The notes: a model not told the origin generated them from the letters alone. Shown: positions 1-11,095, counted from the first letter of the stretch. The stretch: 64,000 nucleotides of DNA from Betaproteobacteria bacterium (GCA_016868295.1 VGHJ01000003.1:53948-117947); one strand, 5' to 3'. Numbers and translations are program-made.

Positions 1-1284
1 ATCCACCAGCGCCAGTTCCAGACCGTCGTCGATGACGGCGAGGCTCATCTTCACGCCGATGCGCCGCTCGGCCGATTCCTTTTCCAGCGTGCGCTCGAAG
101 GCCTGGTCGCGGTTGCGATAGAGCGTCATGCCCGGCTTCAGGTCCGCCGGCAGTTCGTTGGGATGGAGGCGCTGGCGGCGGGCGACGTTGATGCGCATGC
201 CGGCGAGCTTGTTGGCGCCCTTGCTGCCCTGCGGCTGGTAACTGACGCCGTCGCCGTTGCGCAGTTCGACGTCGCCGTCGATCTCGAACCAGTCGGCGCC
301 GAGGCGCGTCACGGTGCCGATCGCCTCGCCGGAGAACTTGGGCGTCTCGAAGGCGCCGATGTCGGTCTGGCGGCCGTGGACGAAGTAATCGGTGGCGCCG
401 CGATTGAAGGTCTTCTCCGGCTGCGGCGTGAAGAAGTGGCTGCAGCGCCCGGACGAGGCGGCGCGGATGTGGGGCTGTTCGGCGAGGATGGCGTCGAGCA
501 GCCGCCGGTAGTGGGCGACGGTGTTCTTGACGTAGGCCATGTCCTTGTAGCGCCCCTCGATCTTGAAGGAACGGATGCCCGCCGCGATCAGCGCGCGCAG
601 GTTGGCGCTCTGGTCGTTGTCCTTCATCGACAGCAGGTGCTTGTCGTAGGCGACGATGCGGCCATTTGGGTCTTCGAGCGTGTACGGCAGGCGGCAGGCC
701 TGCGAGCATTCGCCGCGGTTGGCGCTGCGTCCGGTGTGGGCATGGCTGATGTAGCACTGGCCGGAGAACGCCACGCACAGCGCGCCGTGGATGAAGTACT
801 CCAGCGTGCAGCGCGCCGGATCGGTGGCGGCGCGCACACGGCGGACGTCGTCCAGCGTCAGCTCGCGCGCCAGCACGATCTGCGAGAAGCCGACGTCCTG
901 CAGGAAGCGCGCCTTCTCCGGCGTGCGGATGTCGCACTGCGTGCTGGCATGCAGTTGCAGGGGCGGCAGCTCGACTTCCAGCAGCCCCATGTCCTGCACG
1001 ATGAGCGCGTCGGCGCCGGCCTCGTACACCGCCCAGGCGAGCCTGCGCGCTTCCTCGATCTCGCCGTCGTCGAGGATGGTGTTGATGGCGACGAAGACCT
1101 TGGCGTGGAAGCGGTGGGCGAATGCTGCCAGGCGCGCGATGTCCGCCACTGCATTGCCGGCGCCGGCGCGCGCGCCGAAGGCCGGGCCGCCGATGTACAC
1201 GGCGTCGGCACCGTGCTTCACGGCCGCGATGCCGATGTCGGCATCGCGGGCGGGCGCCAGCAGTTCGAGCGTGTCAGAGGACAT
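1..1284 (-). CDS. rlhA: Peptidase U32-family protein, RlhA-like, 3'-truncated by the window edge
   Basis: About 428 N-terminal residues are visible; the 3' end lies outside the window. U32 members such as RlhA and TrhP act in hydroxylation of 23S rRNA or tRNA with a prephenate requirement and an iron-sulfur cofactor, rather than as proteases. The protein opens MSSDTLELLAPARDADIG, carries the family signature HGALCVAFSGQCYISHAHTG near residue 170 and a Cys-rich segment GECSQACRLPY just after it. A later stretch (LYRNRDQAFERTLEK) resembles the collagenase-like extension of the longer RlhA branch, so RlhA is preferred over TrhP; this choice is an inference. The ATG at 1284 lies 128 bp downstream of the sodB stop on the same strand, and the gap contains one copy of the dispersed 25-bp motif. 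Confidence 0.75.
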   Translation of the reverse strand, partial: MSSDTLELLAPARDADIGIAAVKHGADAVYIGGPAFGARAGAGNAVADIARLAAFAHRFHAKVFVAINTILDDGEIEEARRLAWAVYEAGADALIVQDMGLLEVELPPLQLHASTQCDIRTPEKARFLQDVGFSQIVLARELTLDDVRRVRAATDPARCTLEYFIHGALCVAFSGQCYISHAHTGRSANRGECSQACRLPYTLEDPNGRIVAYDKHLLSMKDNDQSANLRALIAAGIRSFKIEGRYKDMAYVKNTVAHYRRLLDAILAEQPHIRAASSGRCSHFFTPQPEKTFNRGATDYFVHGRQTDIGAFETPKFSGEAIGTVTRLGADWFEIDGDVELRNGDGVSYQPQGSKGANKLAGMRINVARRQRLHPNELPADLKPGMTLYRNRDQAFERTLEKESAERRIGVKMSLAVIDDGLELALVD

Positions 1285-1379
1285 GGGGGCTAAAATACGC
1301 CGGAAGGGGAGGCTCGATTCTAGCCCGGCCGGCGTCGCGAACGAAAAGGGCGCCACGCTGCCGTGTCGCCCTGCTTGCG

Positions 1380-1404
1380 GAAAGTCAGTCCCGCCAGTAC
1401 GGCG
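1380..1404 (-). repeat. Dispersed 25-bp motif, copy A (intergenic)
   Basis: Minus-strand reading is CGCCGT, then ACTGGCGG, then GACTGACTTTC. It differs from the consensus only at two or three positions. It lies between the sodB stop and the rlhA start, so no coding constraint explains it. Confidence 0.8.
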
Positions 1405-1412
1405 GTACGGAC

Positions 1413-2000
1413 TCAGCCGGCGAAATTCTTCGCCGCGAAATCCCAGTTGGCCAGATGGTTGAGGAAGGTTTCGACGAACTTGGGGCGCAGGTTGCGGTAG
1501 TCGATGTAATAGGCGTGCTCCCAGACGTCGACGCACAGGAGCGCCTTGTCGCCTGTGGTGAGCGGCGTGCCGGCGGCGCCCATGTTGACGATGTCCACCG
1601 AGCCGTCGGCCTTCTTCACCAGCCAGGTCCAGCCCGAGCCGAAGTTGCCGACGGCGGAAGTCTGGAAGGCCTTTTTGAACTCGTCGTGGGAACCCCACTT
1701 CTTGTTGATGGCGTCGGCCAGCGCACCGCCCGGAACGCCGCCGCCATTCGGCTTCATGCAGTTCCAGAAGAAGGTGTGGTTCCACACCTGGGCGGAGTTG
1801 TTGTAGATGCCTCCGGCAGGCGCCTTCCTGACGATGGCTTCGAGGTCGAGGTTCTCGTACTCGGTGCCCTTGATCAGGTTGTTCAGGTTGGCGACATAGG
1901 CCTGGTGATGCTTGGCGTAGTGGTACTCGAAGGTTTCCTTCGACATGTGCGGCGCCAGGGCGTCCAGCGCGTAAGGCAGCGGCGGGAGGGTGTGTTCCAT
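1413..2000 (-). CDS. sodB: Superoxide dismutase [Fe]
   Basis: Cytoplasmic dismutation of superoxide to O2 and H2O2. The 195-residue length is normal for Fe/Mn SOD. Metal ligands are His27 (YHYAKHH), His75 (VWNHTFF), Asp158 and His162 (DVWEHAYYIDY). Gln71 in NNSAQVWNH is the N-domain Gln typical of iron-type enzymes, so Fe is preferred over Mn. The ATG at 2000 has a GGAG Shine-Dalgarno a few bases upstream. Its own promoter is visible at 2042-2070, with a CCGAC/GTCGG inverted repeat over the -10 that could be an operator. It is transcribed in the same direction as xseA upstream and rlhA downstream, but the gap and promoter suggest a separate unit. Confidence 0.97.
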   Translation of the reverse strand: MEHTLPPLPYALDALAPHMSKETFEYHYAKHHQAYVANLNNLIKGTEYENLDLEAIVRKAPAGGIYNNSAQVWNHTFFWNCMKPNGGGVPGGALADAINKKWGSHDEFKKAFQTSAVGNFGSGWTWLVKKADGSVDIVNMGAAGTPLTTGDKALLCVDVWEHAYYIDYRNLRPKFVETFLNHLANWDFAAKNFAG

Positions 2001-2041
2001 AGGGTGTCTCCGGTTTCAGTCAGGGGTTGCGATACCCGACA

Positions 2042-2070
2042 ATTTTAGTCGGAATAGGTTTATTTGGCAA
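2042..2070 (-). promoter_or_regulatory. Predicted sigma70 promoter of sodB with overlapping inverted repeat
   Basis: On the minus strand: -35 TTGCCA (2065-2070), 17-bp spacer, -10 TAAAAT (2042-2047), about 42 bp before the sodB ATG. An inverted repeat CCGAC-N7-GTCGG (2036-2052) spans the -10 and could bind a repressor; its identity is unknown. Confidence 0.6.
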
Positions 2071-2081
2071 ACATTTCCTGC

Positions 2082-3434
2082 TCAAGCATCGCGTTTGTGC
2101 GTCACTCGCGCGTCGGCGCCGCCTTCGCCGAAGGTGAGTTGCACGCTTTCGCCGACGGCCAGATGGGCGCTGCCGCGCACGATGCTGCCATCGGACTTGC
2201 GTACCAGGCTGTAGCCTCGCCGCAGCACGGACTGCGGGCTGAGATGAGCGAGGCTGCTTGCCAGATGATCGAGGCGGCTGGCATGTCGGGCGAGACCGAC
2301 GGATGTTGCGCCCTGCAATCGTGCGGCGAGCGAGTTCACGACCTGTCGCGCGTGCCGTGTCTCCGGCCGGTGCCTGACGATGCGCAAATGCAATTGCCTC
2401 ACGGACTGACCGCCTTCGTGCAGGCGCCGACGCAGCGCGGCGTGGAGCCGGGCGGCGATATGCGCCGTTTCGGCGCGCAGCCGGCCCAGGCGTTCGCCCG
2501 GATGCAATAGGCGCCGCGCCAGCAGGTCGGCGCGCTGCATGCGCTCCTGCAAGCGGCGCTGCATTAGCGTGCGCAGGATCGAAGCGAGGCGTCGCAGCTC
2601 GCCGGTCGCTTCGTGCCAGCCCGCGCTGGCCAGCTCGGCGGCCGCCGTGGGCGTGGCGGCGCGGCAGTCGGCCGCCAGGTCGGCGATGGTGGTGTCGGAT
2701 TCGTGGCCGATGCCCGAGATCACCGGGATGGCGCAGGCGTCGATGGCGCGCGCGACGATTTCCTCGTTGAAGGCCCACAGATCCTCGATGCTGCCGCCGC
2801 CGCGCGCGACGATGAGGAGATCGCATTCCGCGCGTGCGTCCGCGCCGCGGATGGCCCCGGCGATGTTGGCGGCGGCGCCTTCCCCCTGTACCAGGGTCGG
2901 GTAGATCGTCACCGGCACCTGCGGCGCGCGGCGCGCCAGGGCGGCGAGCACGTCGCGCAGGGCGGCGGCCTGCAGCGACGTCACTACCCCGATGCGGCGT
3001 GGAAAGCGCGGCAGGGGTAGCCGGCGCTCCGCTGCGAAAAGGCCTTCCCCCTCGAGTCTGGCGCGCAGCCGCGCGAACGCTTCGTACAGTGCGCCGACGC
3101 CCGCATGCCGCAAGGCCTCGATGTTGAGCTGGAAGCTGCCGCGCGCCTCGTACAACGTGACCAGCGCGCGCGCCTCGACGCGCAGGCCGTCCTGCAGGCG
3201 GAAAGGAAGAAGCTGGGCGCGGCCACGGAACATGACGCAATCGACCTGGGCGTTTTCGTCCTTCAGGGCGAAATAGAGATGTCCCGAGGCAGGACGGCGC
3301 AGGTTGGAAATTTCTCCCCCTACCCACGACAGCGGAAAGCGGCCTTCGAGGGTCTCGCGGGCAAGGCGATTCAATTCCGAAACGCTCAGCAGTGGCGCCC
3401 CTTCCGGAGCGAAAATTCCTGTTTCAGAAGGCAT
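2082..3434 (-). CDS. xseA: Exodeoxyribonuclease VII large subunit
   Basis: Catalytic subunit of exonuclease VII, which degrades single-stranded DNA from both ends in complex with XseB (not in this window). 450 residues, normal for the family. Residues about 15-110 form the OB-fold DNA-binding domain (LSVSELNRLARETLEGRF, GGEISNLRRPASGHLYFALK). The catalytic core follows with PRRIGVVTSLQAAALRDVL, TIYPTLVQGEGAA, ARGGGSIEDLWAFNEE and PVISGIGHESDTTIADLAAD. A helical region rich in Arg and Ala follows, then the C-terminal RGYSLVRKSDG segment. ATG start at 3434. Upstream is the 316-bp gap shared with exbB, so the two genes are divergently transcribed. Confidence 0.97.
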   Translation of the reverse strand: MPSETGIFAPEGAPLLSVSELNRLARETLEGRFPLSWVGGEISNLRRPASGHLYFALKDENAQVDCVMFRGRAQLLPFRLQDGLRVEARALVTLYEARGSFQLNIEALRHAGVGALYEAFARLRARLEGEGLFAAERRLPLPRFPRRIGVVTSLQAAALRDVLAALARRAPQVPVTIYPTLVQGEGAAANIAGAIRGADARAECDLLIVARGGGSIEDLWAFNEEIVARAIDACAIPVISGIGHESDTTIADLAADCRAATPTAAAELASAGWHEATGELRRLASILRTLMQRRLQERMQRADLLARRLLHPGERLGRLRAETAHIAARLHAALRRRLHEGGQSVRQLHLRIVRHRPETRHARQVVNSLAARLQGATSVGLARHASRLDHLASSLAHLSPQSVLRRGYSLVRKSDGSIVRGSAHLAVGESVQLTFGEGGADARVTHKRDA

Positions 3435-3623
3435 TGTGCGATTTTAGCCGAGACATCCCCTGGGCTTTTCTTCTGAAGCGGGGGCAACAGCTGTACGCCT
3501 ACGGCGCGTCTATGTAATTTATTGATAATCAAGAATAAAAACCAAAGCTTCATTTTGCATCGAAGCAAGAAAAACTCTTTTGGCAAGCCGACTTACTACA
3601 AACACCCAACACAAATGCACAAG

Positions 3624-3648
3624 CTTATCCACAACTTTTGTGGATAAG
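3624..3648. promoter_or_regulatory. Perfect inverted pair of DnaA boxes
   Basis: TTATCCACA at 3625-3633 and its complement TGTGGATAA at 3639-3647 both match the strict DnaA box. Together they form an 11-bp-arm palindrome with a 3-nt loop. It sits about 40 bp upstream of the exbB -35 element. dnaA itself is not in the window, so a role in DnaA titration, promoter control or origin function cannot be decided from here. Confidence 0.65.
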
Positions 3649-3688
3649 GAGGTTGTCGTTCGGTGGCGACATTGCGGCTGAGTTTTCC

Positions 3689-3717
3689 TTGCCGAAAGCG
3701 GGTCGCCAAGATAAAGT
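3689..3717 (+). promoter_or_regulatory. Predicted sigma70 promoter of the exbB operon
   Basis: -35 TTGCCG (3689-3694), 17-bp spacer, -10 TAAAGT (3712-3717), followed by the GGAG ribosome site at 3741 and the GTG start of exbB at 3751. Confidence 0.55.
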
Positions 3718-3750
3718 GCGCCGTTATTTGAAACGACCCGGGAGTGCCTC

Positions 3751-4359
3751 GTGTTCGCCATCATTCAAGCCGCCGGCTGGCCGATCTGGCCGTTGCTGTT
3801 CGCGTCGGTCCTGGCCGTTGCCTTCATCATCGAACGATCGGTTGCCCTGCGCCGCAACAAGGTCGTGCCGGCCGAACTGATCCAGAGCGTGATCGCCGAA
3901 TATCGCCAGACCGGAGTGACGGAGGACATGCTGGTTCGCGTCACGCGGCATTCTCCGCTCGGACGCGTGCTGGCGGCGGGCCTGCGCAACGTGAAGAGTT
4001 CGCGCGAGGCGATGAAGGAGGCCATCGAGGAGGCGGGACGCGGCGTCACGCACGAACTGGAACGTTTCCTCACCAGCCTCGGCACCATCGCCTCGATCGC
4101 GCCGCTGATGGGGCTCTTCGGCACCATCGTCGGCATGATCGAGATCTTCGGCGCGCAAAGCCCGGCGACGGCCAATCCCCAGCAGCTCGCGCACGGCATC
4201 TCGATCGCGCTGTACAACGCGGGATTCGGCATTCTCATCGCCATTCCGGCGATGATCTTCTACCGCCACTTTCGCGCCCTGGTCGACAGCTTCGTCATCG
4301 AGATGGAGCAACAGGCGGTGAAATTGGTCGAACTGGTGCACGGCCAGCGCGCGGGTTGA
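3751..4359 (+). CDS. exbB: ExbB/TolQ/MotA-family proton channel protein
   Basis: Inner-membrane proton-channel subunit that, with ExbD, energises TonB- or Tol-type transport across the envelope. 202 residues. The first membrane helix is at about residues 10-30 (WPLLFASVLAVAFIIE). The conserved family core is at about residues 110-175, with LTSLGTIASIAPLMGLFGTI and ISIALYNAGFGILIAIPAMI, the two remaining helices. Start is GTG at 3751 with GGAG 7 bases upstream; no ATG fits better. It is followed 12 bp later by exbD and then by lpxK, an arrangement common in betaproteobacteria. No tonB is present nearby, so the partner is unknown. Confidence 0.93.
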   Translation: MFAIIQAAGWPIWPLLFASVLAVAFIIERSVALRRNKVVPAELIQSVIAEYRQTGVTEDMLVRVTRHSPLGRVLAAGLRNVKSSREAMKEAIEEAGRGVTHELERFLTSLGTIASIAPLMGLFGTIVGMIEIFGAQSPATANPQQLAHGISIALYNAGFGILIAIPAMIFYRHFRALVDSFVIEMEQQAVKLVELVHGQRAG

Positions 4360-4371
4360 GGGCGACCTGAC

Positions 4372-4791
4372 ATGAATTTCCAGCGCGGACGTTTCCGGGA
4401 AGAGCCGGAGATCAACCTGATCCCGATGATCGACGTCCTGCTCGTCATCCTCATCTTCCTCATGATCACGACGACGTATTCCAAGTTCTCCGGCCTGGAA
4501 ATCAACCTGCCGACGGCGGATGCGCCGCAGTCGCAGGACAAGCCGAACGAAATCAATGTCGTGGTCAGCGCTTCGGGCGAGGTCACCGTCAATCGCGTGG
4601 CGGTCGGTTCGCGCCAGGTGGACGCCATCGGCGCCGCGCTGCGCCGCGCCGGCGCCGGCGCCAACGATCCGGTGGTGGTGATCAACGCCGACGCCAAGGC
4701 GGCGCACCAGAGCGTGATCGACGTCATGCAGGCTTCCCAGCAGGCCGGCTTTAGCCATATCTCCTTCGCCACGCAGAATCCGTCGCGCTGA
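4372..4791 (+). CDS. exbD: ExbD/TolR-family biopolymer transport protein
   Basis: Partner of ExbB: a single N-terminal membrane helix (INLIPMIDVLLVILIFLMIT, about residues 14-34) followed by a periplasmic domain. The Asp in PMIDVLLV is the conserved protonatable residue of the family. 139 residues, normal length. The periplasmic part contains NEINVVVSASGEVTVN and ends with the HQSVIDVMQASQQAGFSHI segment typical of ExbD/TolR. Starts 12 bp after exbB and is followed by a stem-loop at 4820-4850. Confidence 0.93.
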   Translation: MNFQRGRFREEPEINLIPMIDVLLVILIFLMITTTYSKFSGLEINLPTADAPQSQDKPNEINVVVSASGEVTVNRVAVGSRQVDAIGAALRRAGAGANDPVVVINADAKAAHQSVIDVMQASQQAGFSHISFATQNPSR

Positions 4792-4819
4792 GCGGCGGCG
4801 GGCCAAGCGCAGTATCATG

Positions 4820-4850
4820 CGCCACACGCTTGCGTGTGGCGTTTGCATTT
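4820..4850 (+). terminator. Stem-loop downstream of exbD
   Basis: Nine-bp perfect stem CGCCACACG / CGTGTGGCG with a CTTG loop, followed by a weak T-rich run (TTTGCATTT). It lies just before lpxK, so it may be a partial terminator that lets some transcription through. Confidence 0.55.
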
Positions 4851-4863
4851 CATCGGGGCTTGA

Positions 4864-5874
4864 ATGAACCTAGGGCAAAGGATTGCGTCGGGCTGGCAGC
4901 GGCGGGGCCTGCTCCCCTTGCTGCTCCTGCCGCTGGCGCTCCTGTTTGCCATGGCGGCCAATCTGCGCCGCACGGCCTATCGGTTGGGCTGGAAATCCCC
5001 GATCGAGCTGCCCGTGCCAGTGGTGGTGATCGGCAACATCACGGCCGGCGGCAGCGGCAAGACGCCGCTCGCCTTGCATTTGGCGCAGGCCCTTGCACGG
5101 CACGGCTTCCGTCCCGGCATCGTCAGCCGCGGCTACGGCGGCAGCGCGCAGGGCGTCGAGGAGGTCAAGGCATCGAGCGATGCCGCGCGGGTCGGCGATG
5201 AGCCGTTGCTGCTGGCGCGTCGCGCCGGCTGCCCGGTGTTCGTCGGGCGCGACCGAGTCGCAGCGGGAAGGGCCCTGCTGACGGCGCATCCGGAATGCAA
5301 TGTCCTGATTGCCGACGACGGCCTGCAGCACCTGCGCCTGGCTCGCGATGTTGAGATCGTCGTGATGGACGAGCGCGGCATCGGCAACGGCTGGCCGCTG
5401 CCGGCCGGGCCGCTGCGCGAATGCCCCCGGCGCATCGACGAGGCGCATGCGCTGGTGCTGAATGGCGATGCGCAGGCGCCTGGGTCGGTGAAACCTGCAC
5501 GCGTGTTCCGCATGCGCTTGGTCGGGGAGCGCTTCAGGCACCTGCACGATCCGCAACGCACCTGCAGCGCCGGGGAACTGGCGGGCAGACGCCTGCATGC
5601 CGTGGCGGGCATTGGCGATCCGGCCCGCTTCTTCCATCAGATCGAAGGCATGGGCCTACGCGCGGAACGGCACCCGTTTCCGGATCACCACGCATTTAGG
5701 GCGGGCGACCTGGCCTTTCCAGGTGCGGACGCCCTGCTGATGACCGAGAAAGATGCGGTAAAATGCCAACCCTTCGCGCCGGCCGAAACCTGGGTTCTGC
5801 CGGTCGAGGCGCAGTTCGAACCCGACCTCGCGCAATGGGTGGTGGAGAAACTCAATGGATGCCAGGCTGCTTGA
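4864..5874 (+). CDS. lpxK: Tetraacyldisaccharide 4'-kinase
   Basis: Phosphorylates the 4' position of the lipid A disaccharide precursor at the inner membrane. 336 residues. A hydrophobic N-terminal helix (about residues 15-32) is followed by the Walker A motif [14 protein letters not shown] (residues 57-70), then [26 protein letters not shown] and the conserved [20 protein letters not shown]. The C-terminal part has the FPDHHAF and [11 protein letters not shown] motifs. ATG at 4864. The last 20 bp overlap the next gene. kdsB two genes later is another lipopolysaccharide gene. Confidence 0.97.
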   Translation: MNLGQRIASGWQRRGLLPLLLLPLALLFAMAANLRRTAYRLGWKSPIELPVPVVVIGNITAGGSGKTPLALHLAQALARHGFRPGIVSRGYGGSAQGVEEVKASSDAARVGDEPLLLARRAGCPVFVGRDRVAAGRALLTAHPECNVLIADDGLQHLRLARDVEIVVMDERGIGNGWPLPAGPLRECPRRIDEAHALVLNGDAQAPGSVKPARVFRMRLVGERFRHLHDPQRTCSAGELAGRRLHAVAGIGDPARFFHQIEGMGLRAERHPFPDHHAFRAGDLAFPGADALLMTEKDAVKCQPFAPAETWVLPVEAQFEPDLAQWVVEKLNGCQAA

Positions 5875-6037
5875 AATCCTCGTCTGTCCGGTTTGCAAGG
5901 GGCCGCTGGATCACCGCAAGGCGAAGCAGGAACTGGTGTGCAAGGCGTGCAGGCAGGCCTATCCGCTGCGCGACGACATCCCGGTGATGCTTGAGGAGGA
6001 GGCGCGCCAGCTGACCCACGAGGAAGCCGCGGGCTGA
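5855..6037 (+). CDS. Trm112/YcaR-family small zinc-ribbon-like protein
   Basis: 60 residues: [20 protein letters not shown], then [20 protein letters not shown] and an acidic tail. CPVC and CKAC give a four-Cys metal site. The family (UPF0434/Trm112) is regularly encoded between lpxK and kdsB in proteobacteria. Its bacterial role is not settled; eukaryotic Trm112 is a methyltransferase partner. The start codon lies inside the 3' end of lpxK, which suggests translational coupling. Confidence 0.9.
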   Translation: MDARLLEILVCPVCKGPLDHRKAKQELVCKACRQAYPLRDDIPVMLEEEARQLTHEEAAG

Positions 6038-6056
6038 ATCTCCTCGGGCGCGAGCA

Positions 6057-6818
6057 ATGTCCTTCAAGGTCGTCATTCCCGCCCGTTACGCCTCCAGCCG
6101 GCTTCCCGGCAAGCCGCTCGCAGACATCGCCGGCAAGCCGATGGTGGTGAGGGTGGCCGAGCGCGCCGCGCTGAGCGGCGCTTCGGAAATCATGGTGGCG
6201 ACCGATCACGAAGACGTCCGTGTCGCCGTGGCAGGGCATGGCTTCGACGCCGTCATGACCCGGCCGGACCACCCCAGCGGCACGGACCGCATCGCCGAGG
6301 TCGTAGCGCATCGAGGCTGGGGCGACGACGCCCTCGTCGTCAACGTGCAGGGCGACGAGCCTTTCATCGATCCCGGGCTCATCGATCAGGTGGCGAGAGA
6401 ACTGGCGGCCGACGCCGAAGCCGCCGTCGCCACCGCCTGCCACGCCATTGGCAGCGCAGACGAGTTCTTCAATCCGACTGTCGTCAAGGTTGTCTGCGAT
6501 GCGCGCGGTCATGCCGCGTATTTCAGCCGTGCGCCGATCCCCTGGCCGCGCGACGCGTTTGCCGTGGAGCGGACACGGTTGCCCGATGGATTGCCGGCCA
6601 GGCGGCATATCGGCATCTACGCCTATCGTTGCGGTTTCCTGCGCCGCTATCAGGCCCTGTCGCCCTCGCCCCTGGAAGCATTCGAGGCACTGGAACAGTT
6701 GCGTGTGCTTTGGCACGGCTTTCGCATCCGCGTTGCCGAAACGCGGTTGGCACCCGAAGCGGGCGTGGATACGCCAGATGACTTGCAGCGGGCGCGTCGG
6801 CGATTTGGCCTTGTTTGA
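6057..6818 (+). CDS. kdsB: 3-deoxy-manno-octulosonate cytidylyltransferase (CMP-KDO synthetase)
   Basis: Activates KDO with CTP for the lipopolysaccharide inner core. 253 residues. Nucleotide-binding N-terminus [20 protein letters not shown] (residues 3-22), then [42 protein letters not shown] and the [15 protein letters not shown] and [11 protein letters not shown] motifs that mark KdsB. ATG at 6057, 19 bp after the Trm112-like gene, so probably the last gene of the exbB-kdsB unit. An AT-rich gap separates it from adk. Confidence 0.97.
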   Translation: MSFKVVIPARYASSRLPGKPLADIAGKPMVVRVAERAALSGASEIMVATDHEDVRVAVAGHGFDAVMTRPDHPSGTDRIAEVVAHRGWGDDALVVNVQGDEPFIDPGLIDQVARELAADAEAAVATACHAIGSADEFFNPTVVKVVCDARGHAAYFSRAPIPWPRDAFAVERTRLPDGLPARRHIGIYAYRCGFLRRYQALSPSPLEAFEALEQLRVLWHGFRIRVAETRLAPEAGVDTPDDLQRARRRFGLV

Positions 6819-7559
<741 letters not shown>

Positions 7560-7577
7560 AAAAGCAGAAGAAGCAAA

Positions 7578-7606
7578 GACTGGCTCTTCATGAGTGCGAG
7601 CCAGTC
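7578..7606. other. Perfect 9-bp stem-loop between adk and pfp
   Basis: GACTGGCTC (7578-7586) pairs with GAGCCAGTC (7598-7606) across an 11-nt loop. There is no T tract, so it is more likely an mRNA-stabilising or processing hairpin than a terminator. Confidence 0.5.
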
Positions 7607-7627
7607 AGTGATATAATTGGAGATAAT

Positions 7628-8884
7628 ATGGCAAAAAATGCATTTTATGCGCAGTCCGGCGGCGTCACGGCCGTCATCAACGCCTCAGCCTGCGGCGTGA
7701 TCGAGGCGGCGCGCAAGCACAAGGGCAAGATTGGCAAGGTGTACGCCGGGCGCAATGGCATCATCGGCGCGCTGACCGAGGACCTGATCGACACCAGCAA
7801 GGATTCGGCGGCTGCCATCGCCGCCCTGCGCCACACGCCCTCCGGCGCCTTCGGCTCCTGCCGCTACAAGCTGAAGGGCATCGAGGAGCACAAGGCCCAG
7901 TACGAGCGCCTCATCGAGGTGTTCAAGGCGCACAACATCGGCTATTTCTTCTACAACGGCGGCGGCGATTCCGCGGACACCTGCCTCAAGGTCTCCCAGC
8001 TTTCCGAAAAGACGGGCTATCCCATCGTCGCCGTGCACGTGCCGAAGACGGTGGACAACGACCTGCCCATCACGGACAACTGCCCGGGCTTCGGCTCGGT
8101 GGCCAAGTACATCGCGGTGTCCACACTCGAAGCCACGTTCGACGTCGCCTCCATGGCGAAGACCTCGACCAAGGTGTTCGTGCTCGAGGTGATGGGCCGT
8201 CACGCCGGCTGGATCGCCGCCGCCGGCGGCATGGCCGCCAGCAAGGAGATGGACCTGCCCATCGTGATCCTCTTCCCGGAAATCACCTTCGACAAGGCCA
8301 AGTTCCTCGCCAAGGTGGACGCCATGGTCAAGAAATATGGCTACTGCACGGTGGTGGTGTCCGAAGGCGTCAAGGGCGCCGACGGCAAGTTCCTCTCCGA
8401 CCAGGGGCTGCGCGACGCCTTCGGCCACGCCCAACTGGGCGGCGTGGCGCCGGTGATCGCCAGCATCGTCAAGGAAGGCCTGAACCTCAAGTACCACTGG
8501 GGCGTGGCCGACTACCTGCAGCGCGCCGCGCGCCACATCGCCTCGAAGACGGACGTGGCGCATGCCTACGCCACGGGCAAGGCCGCGGTGGAACTCGCGA
8601 TCAAGGGTCGCAACTCGGTGATGCCCGCCATCAAGCGCGTCTCCGACAAGCCCTACAAGTGGAAGGTTGACGTGGCGGAGCTGAAAGACGTGGCGAACCG
8701 GGAGAAGTTCATGCCGCGCGACTTCATCACCGCCGACGGCTTCGGCATCACCGAGAAATGCCGCAAGTACCTGGCGCCGCTCATGCTGGGCGAGGACTAT
8801 CCGCCCTACAAGAACGGCCTGCCGAAGTACGTGCGCCTGAAGAACGTCGGCGTGAAGAAGAAGCTGGGCGAGTTCAAGATCTGA
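7628..8884 (+). CDS. pfp: Pyrophosphate-dependent 6-phosphofructokinase
   Basis: Reversible phosphorylation of fructose 6-phosphate with PPi as donor. 418 residues. The donor-site motif is Gly-Gly-Gly-Asp-Ser at 111-115 (YNGGGDSADT), where ATP enzymes have GGDGS. The catalytic loop is PKTVDND (139-145) with Lys140, where ATP-type enzymes have Gly (PGTIDND). Both changes are the known marks of PPi use. MGRHAGWIAAAGG and the TDNCPGFGSVAKY segment also fit. GGAG at 7619-7622 precedes the ATG. Followed 92 bp later by hppA; pfp-hppA linkage is known from methanotrophs and other bacteria and points to coupling of glycolytic or gluconeogenic flux with membrane PPi energy. Confidence 0.93.
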   Translation: MAKNAFYAQSGGVTAVINASACGVIEAARKHKGKIGKVYAGRNGIIGALTEDLIDTSKDSAAAIAALRHTPSGAFGSCRYKLKGIEEHKAQYERLIEVFKAHNIGYFFYNGGGDSADTCLKVSQLSEKTGYPIVAVHVPKTVDNDLPITDNCPGFGSVAKYIAVSTLEATFDVASMAKTSTKVFVLEVMGRHAGWIAAAGGMAASKEMDLPIVILFPEITFDKAKFLAKVDAMVKKYGYCTVVVSEGVKGADGKFLSDQGLRDAFGHAQLGGVAPVIASIVKEGLNLKYHWGVADYLQRAARHIASKTDVAHAYATGKAAVELAIKGRNSVMPAIKRVSDKPYKWKVDVAELKDVANREKFMPRDFITADGFGITEKCRKYLAPLMLGEDYPPYKNGLPKYVRLKNVGVKKKLGEFKI

Positions 8885-8893
8885 AAAAACCGA

Positions 8894-8915
8894 GCGCGGC
8901 GCGTGAGCGCCGCGC
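8894..8915 (-). terminator. Strong GC hairpin between pfp and hppA, terminator-like only on the minus strand
   Basis: GCGCGGCGC (8894-8902) and GCGCCGCGC (8907-8915) form a 9-bp GC stem with a GTGA loop. An A run lies on its left, so on the minus strand the stem is followed by TCGG and six T. It would stop antisense transcription coming from hppA. On the plus strand it has no T tract. Confidence 0.45.
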
Positions 8916-8976
8916 GCAGGCATGCAGCAGGGGGGCGGCAGCGGCCGCCGGTATTGACTTGATAGAGGAGGAGTAA

Positions 8977-11037
<2,061 letters not shown>

Positions 11038-11060
11038 TCTTCAGATCGCTGCAACAATAC

Positions 11061-11090
11061 GGGCAACCTGCGGGTTGCCCGTTTCTTTTG
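11061..11090 (+). terminator. Intrinsic terminator of hppA
   Basis: GGGCAACC-TGCG-GGTTGCCC stem-loop followed by GTTTCTTTT. It lies between the hppA stop and the ggt start, so ggt needs its own transcription or read-through. Confidence 0.85.
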
Positions 11091-11095
11091 TGAAG

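Larger units (their letters stand above)
3435..3750. other. AT-rich divergent intergenic region between xseA and exbB
   Basis: This 316-bp stretch is much richer in A and T than the genes around it, especially 3510-3625. It holds a perfect inverted pair of DnaA boxes (3624-3648), a good sigma70 promoter for exbB (3689-3717) and a short palindrome TTGAT-A-ATCAA near 3522. No credible ORF was found. The divergent xseA promoter must also lie here, but no single candidate stands out. Confidence 0.7.

Noticed and set aside
2042..2052. Fur box at the sodB promoter
   Set aside because: The repeat CCGAC/GTCGG lacks the AT-rich GATAAT-type hexamers of Fur sites.
7612..7617. Perfect TATAAT before pfp
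   Set aside because: It overlaps the position where the ribosome site must be transcribed: RNA starting about 7 bases later would lack the GGAG. No matching -35 at 17 bp.
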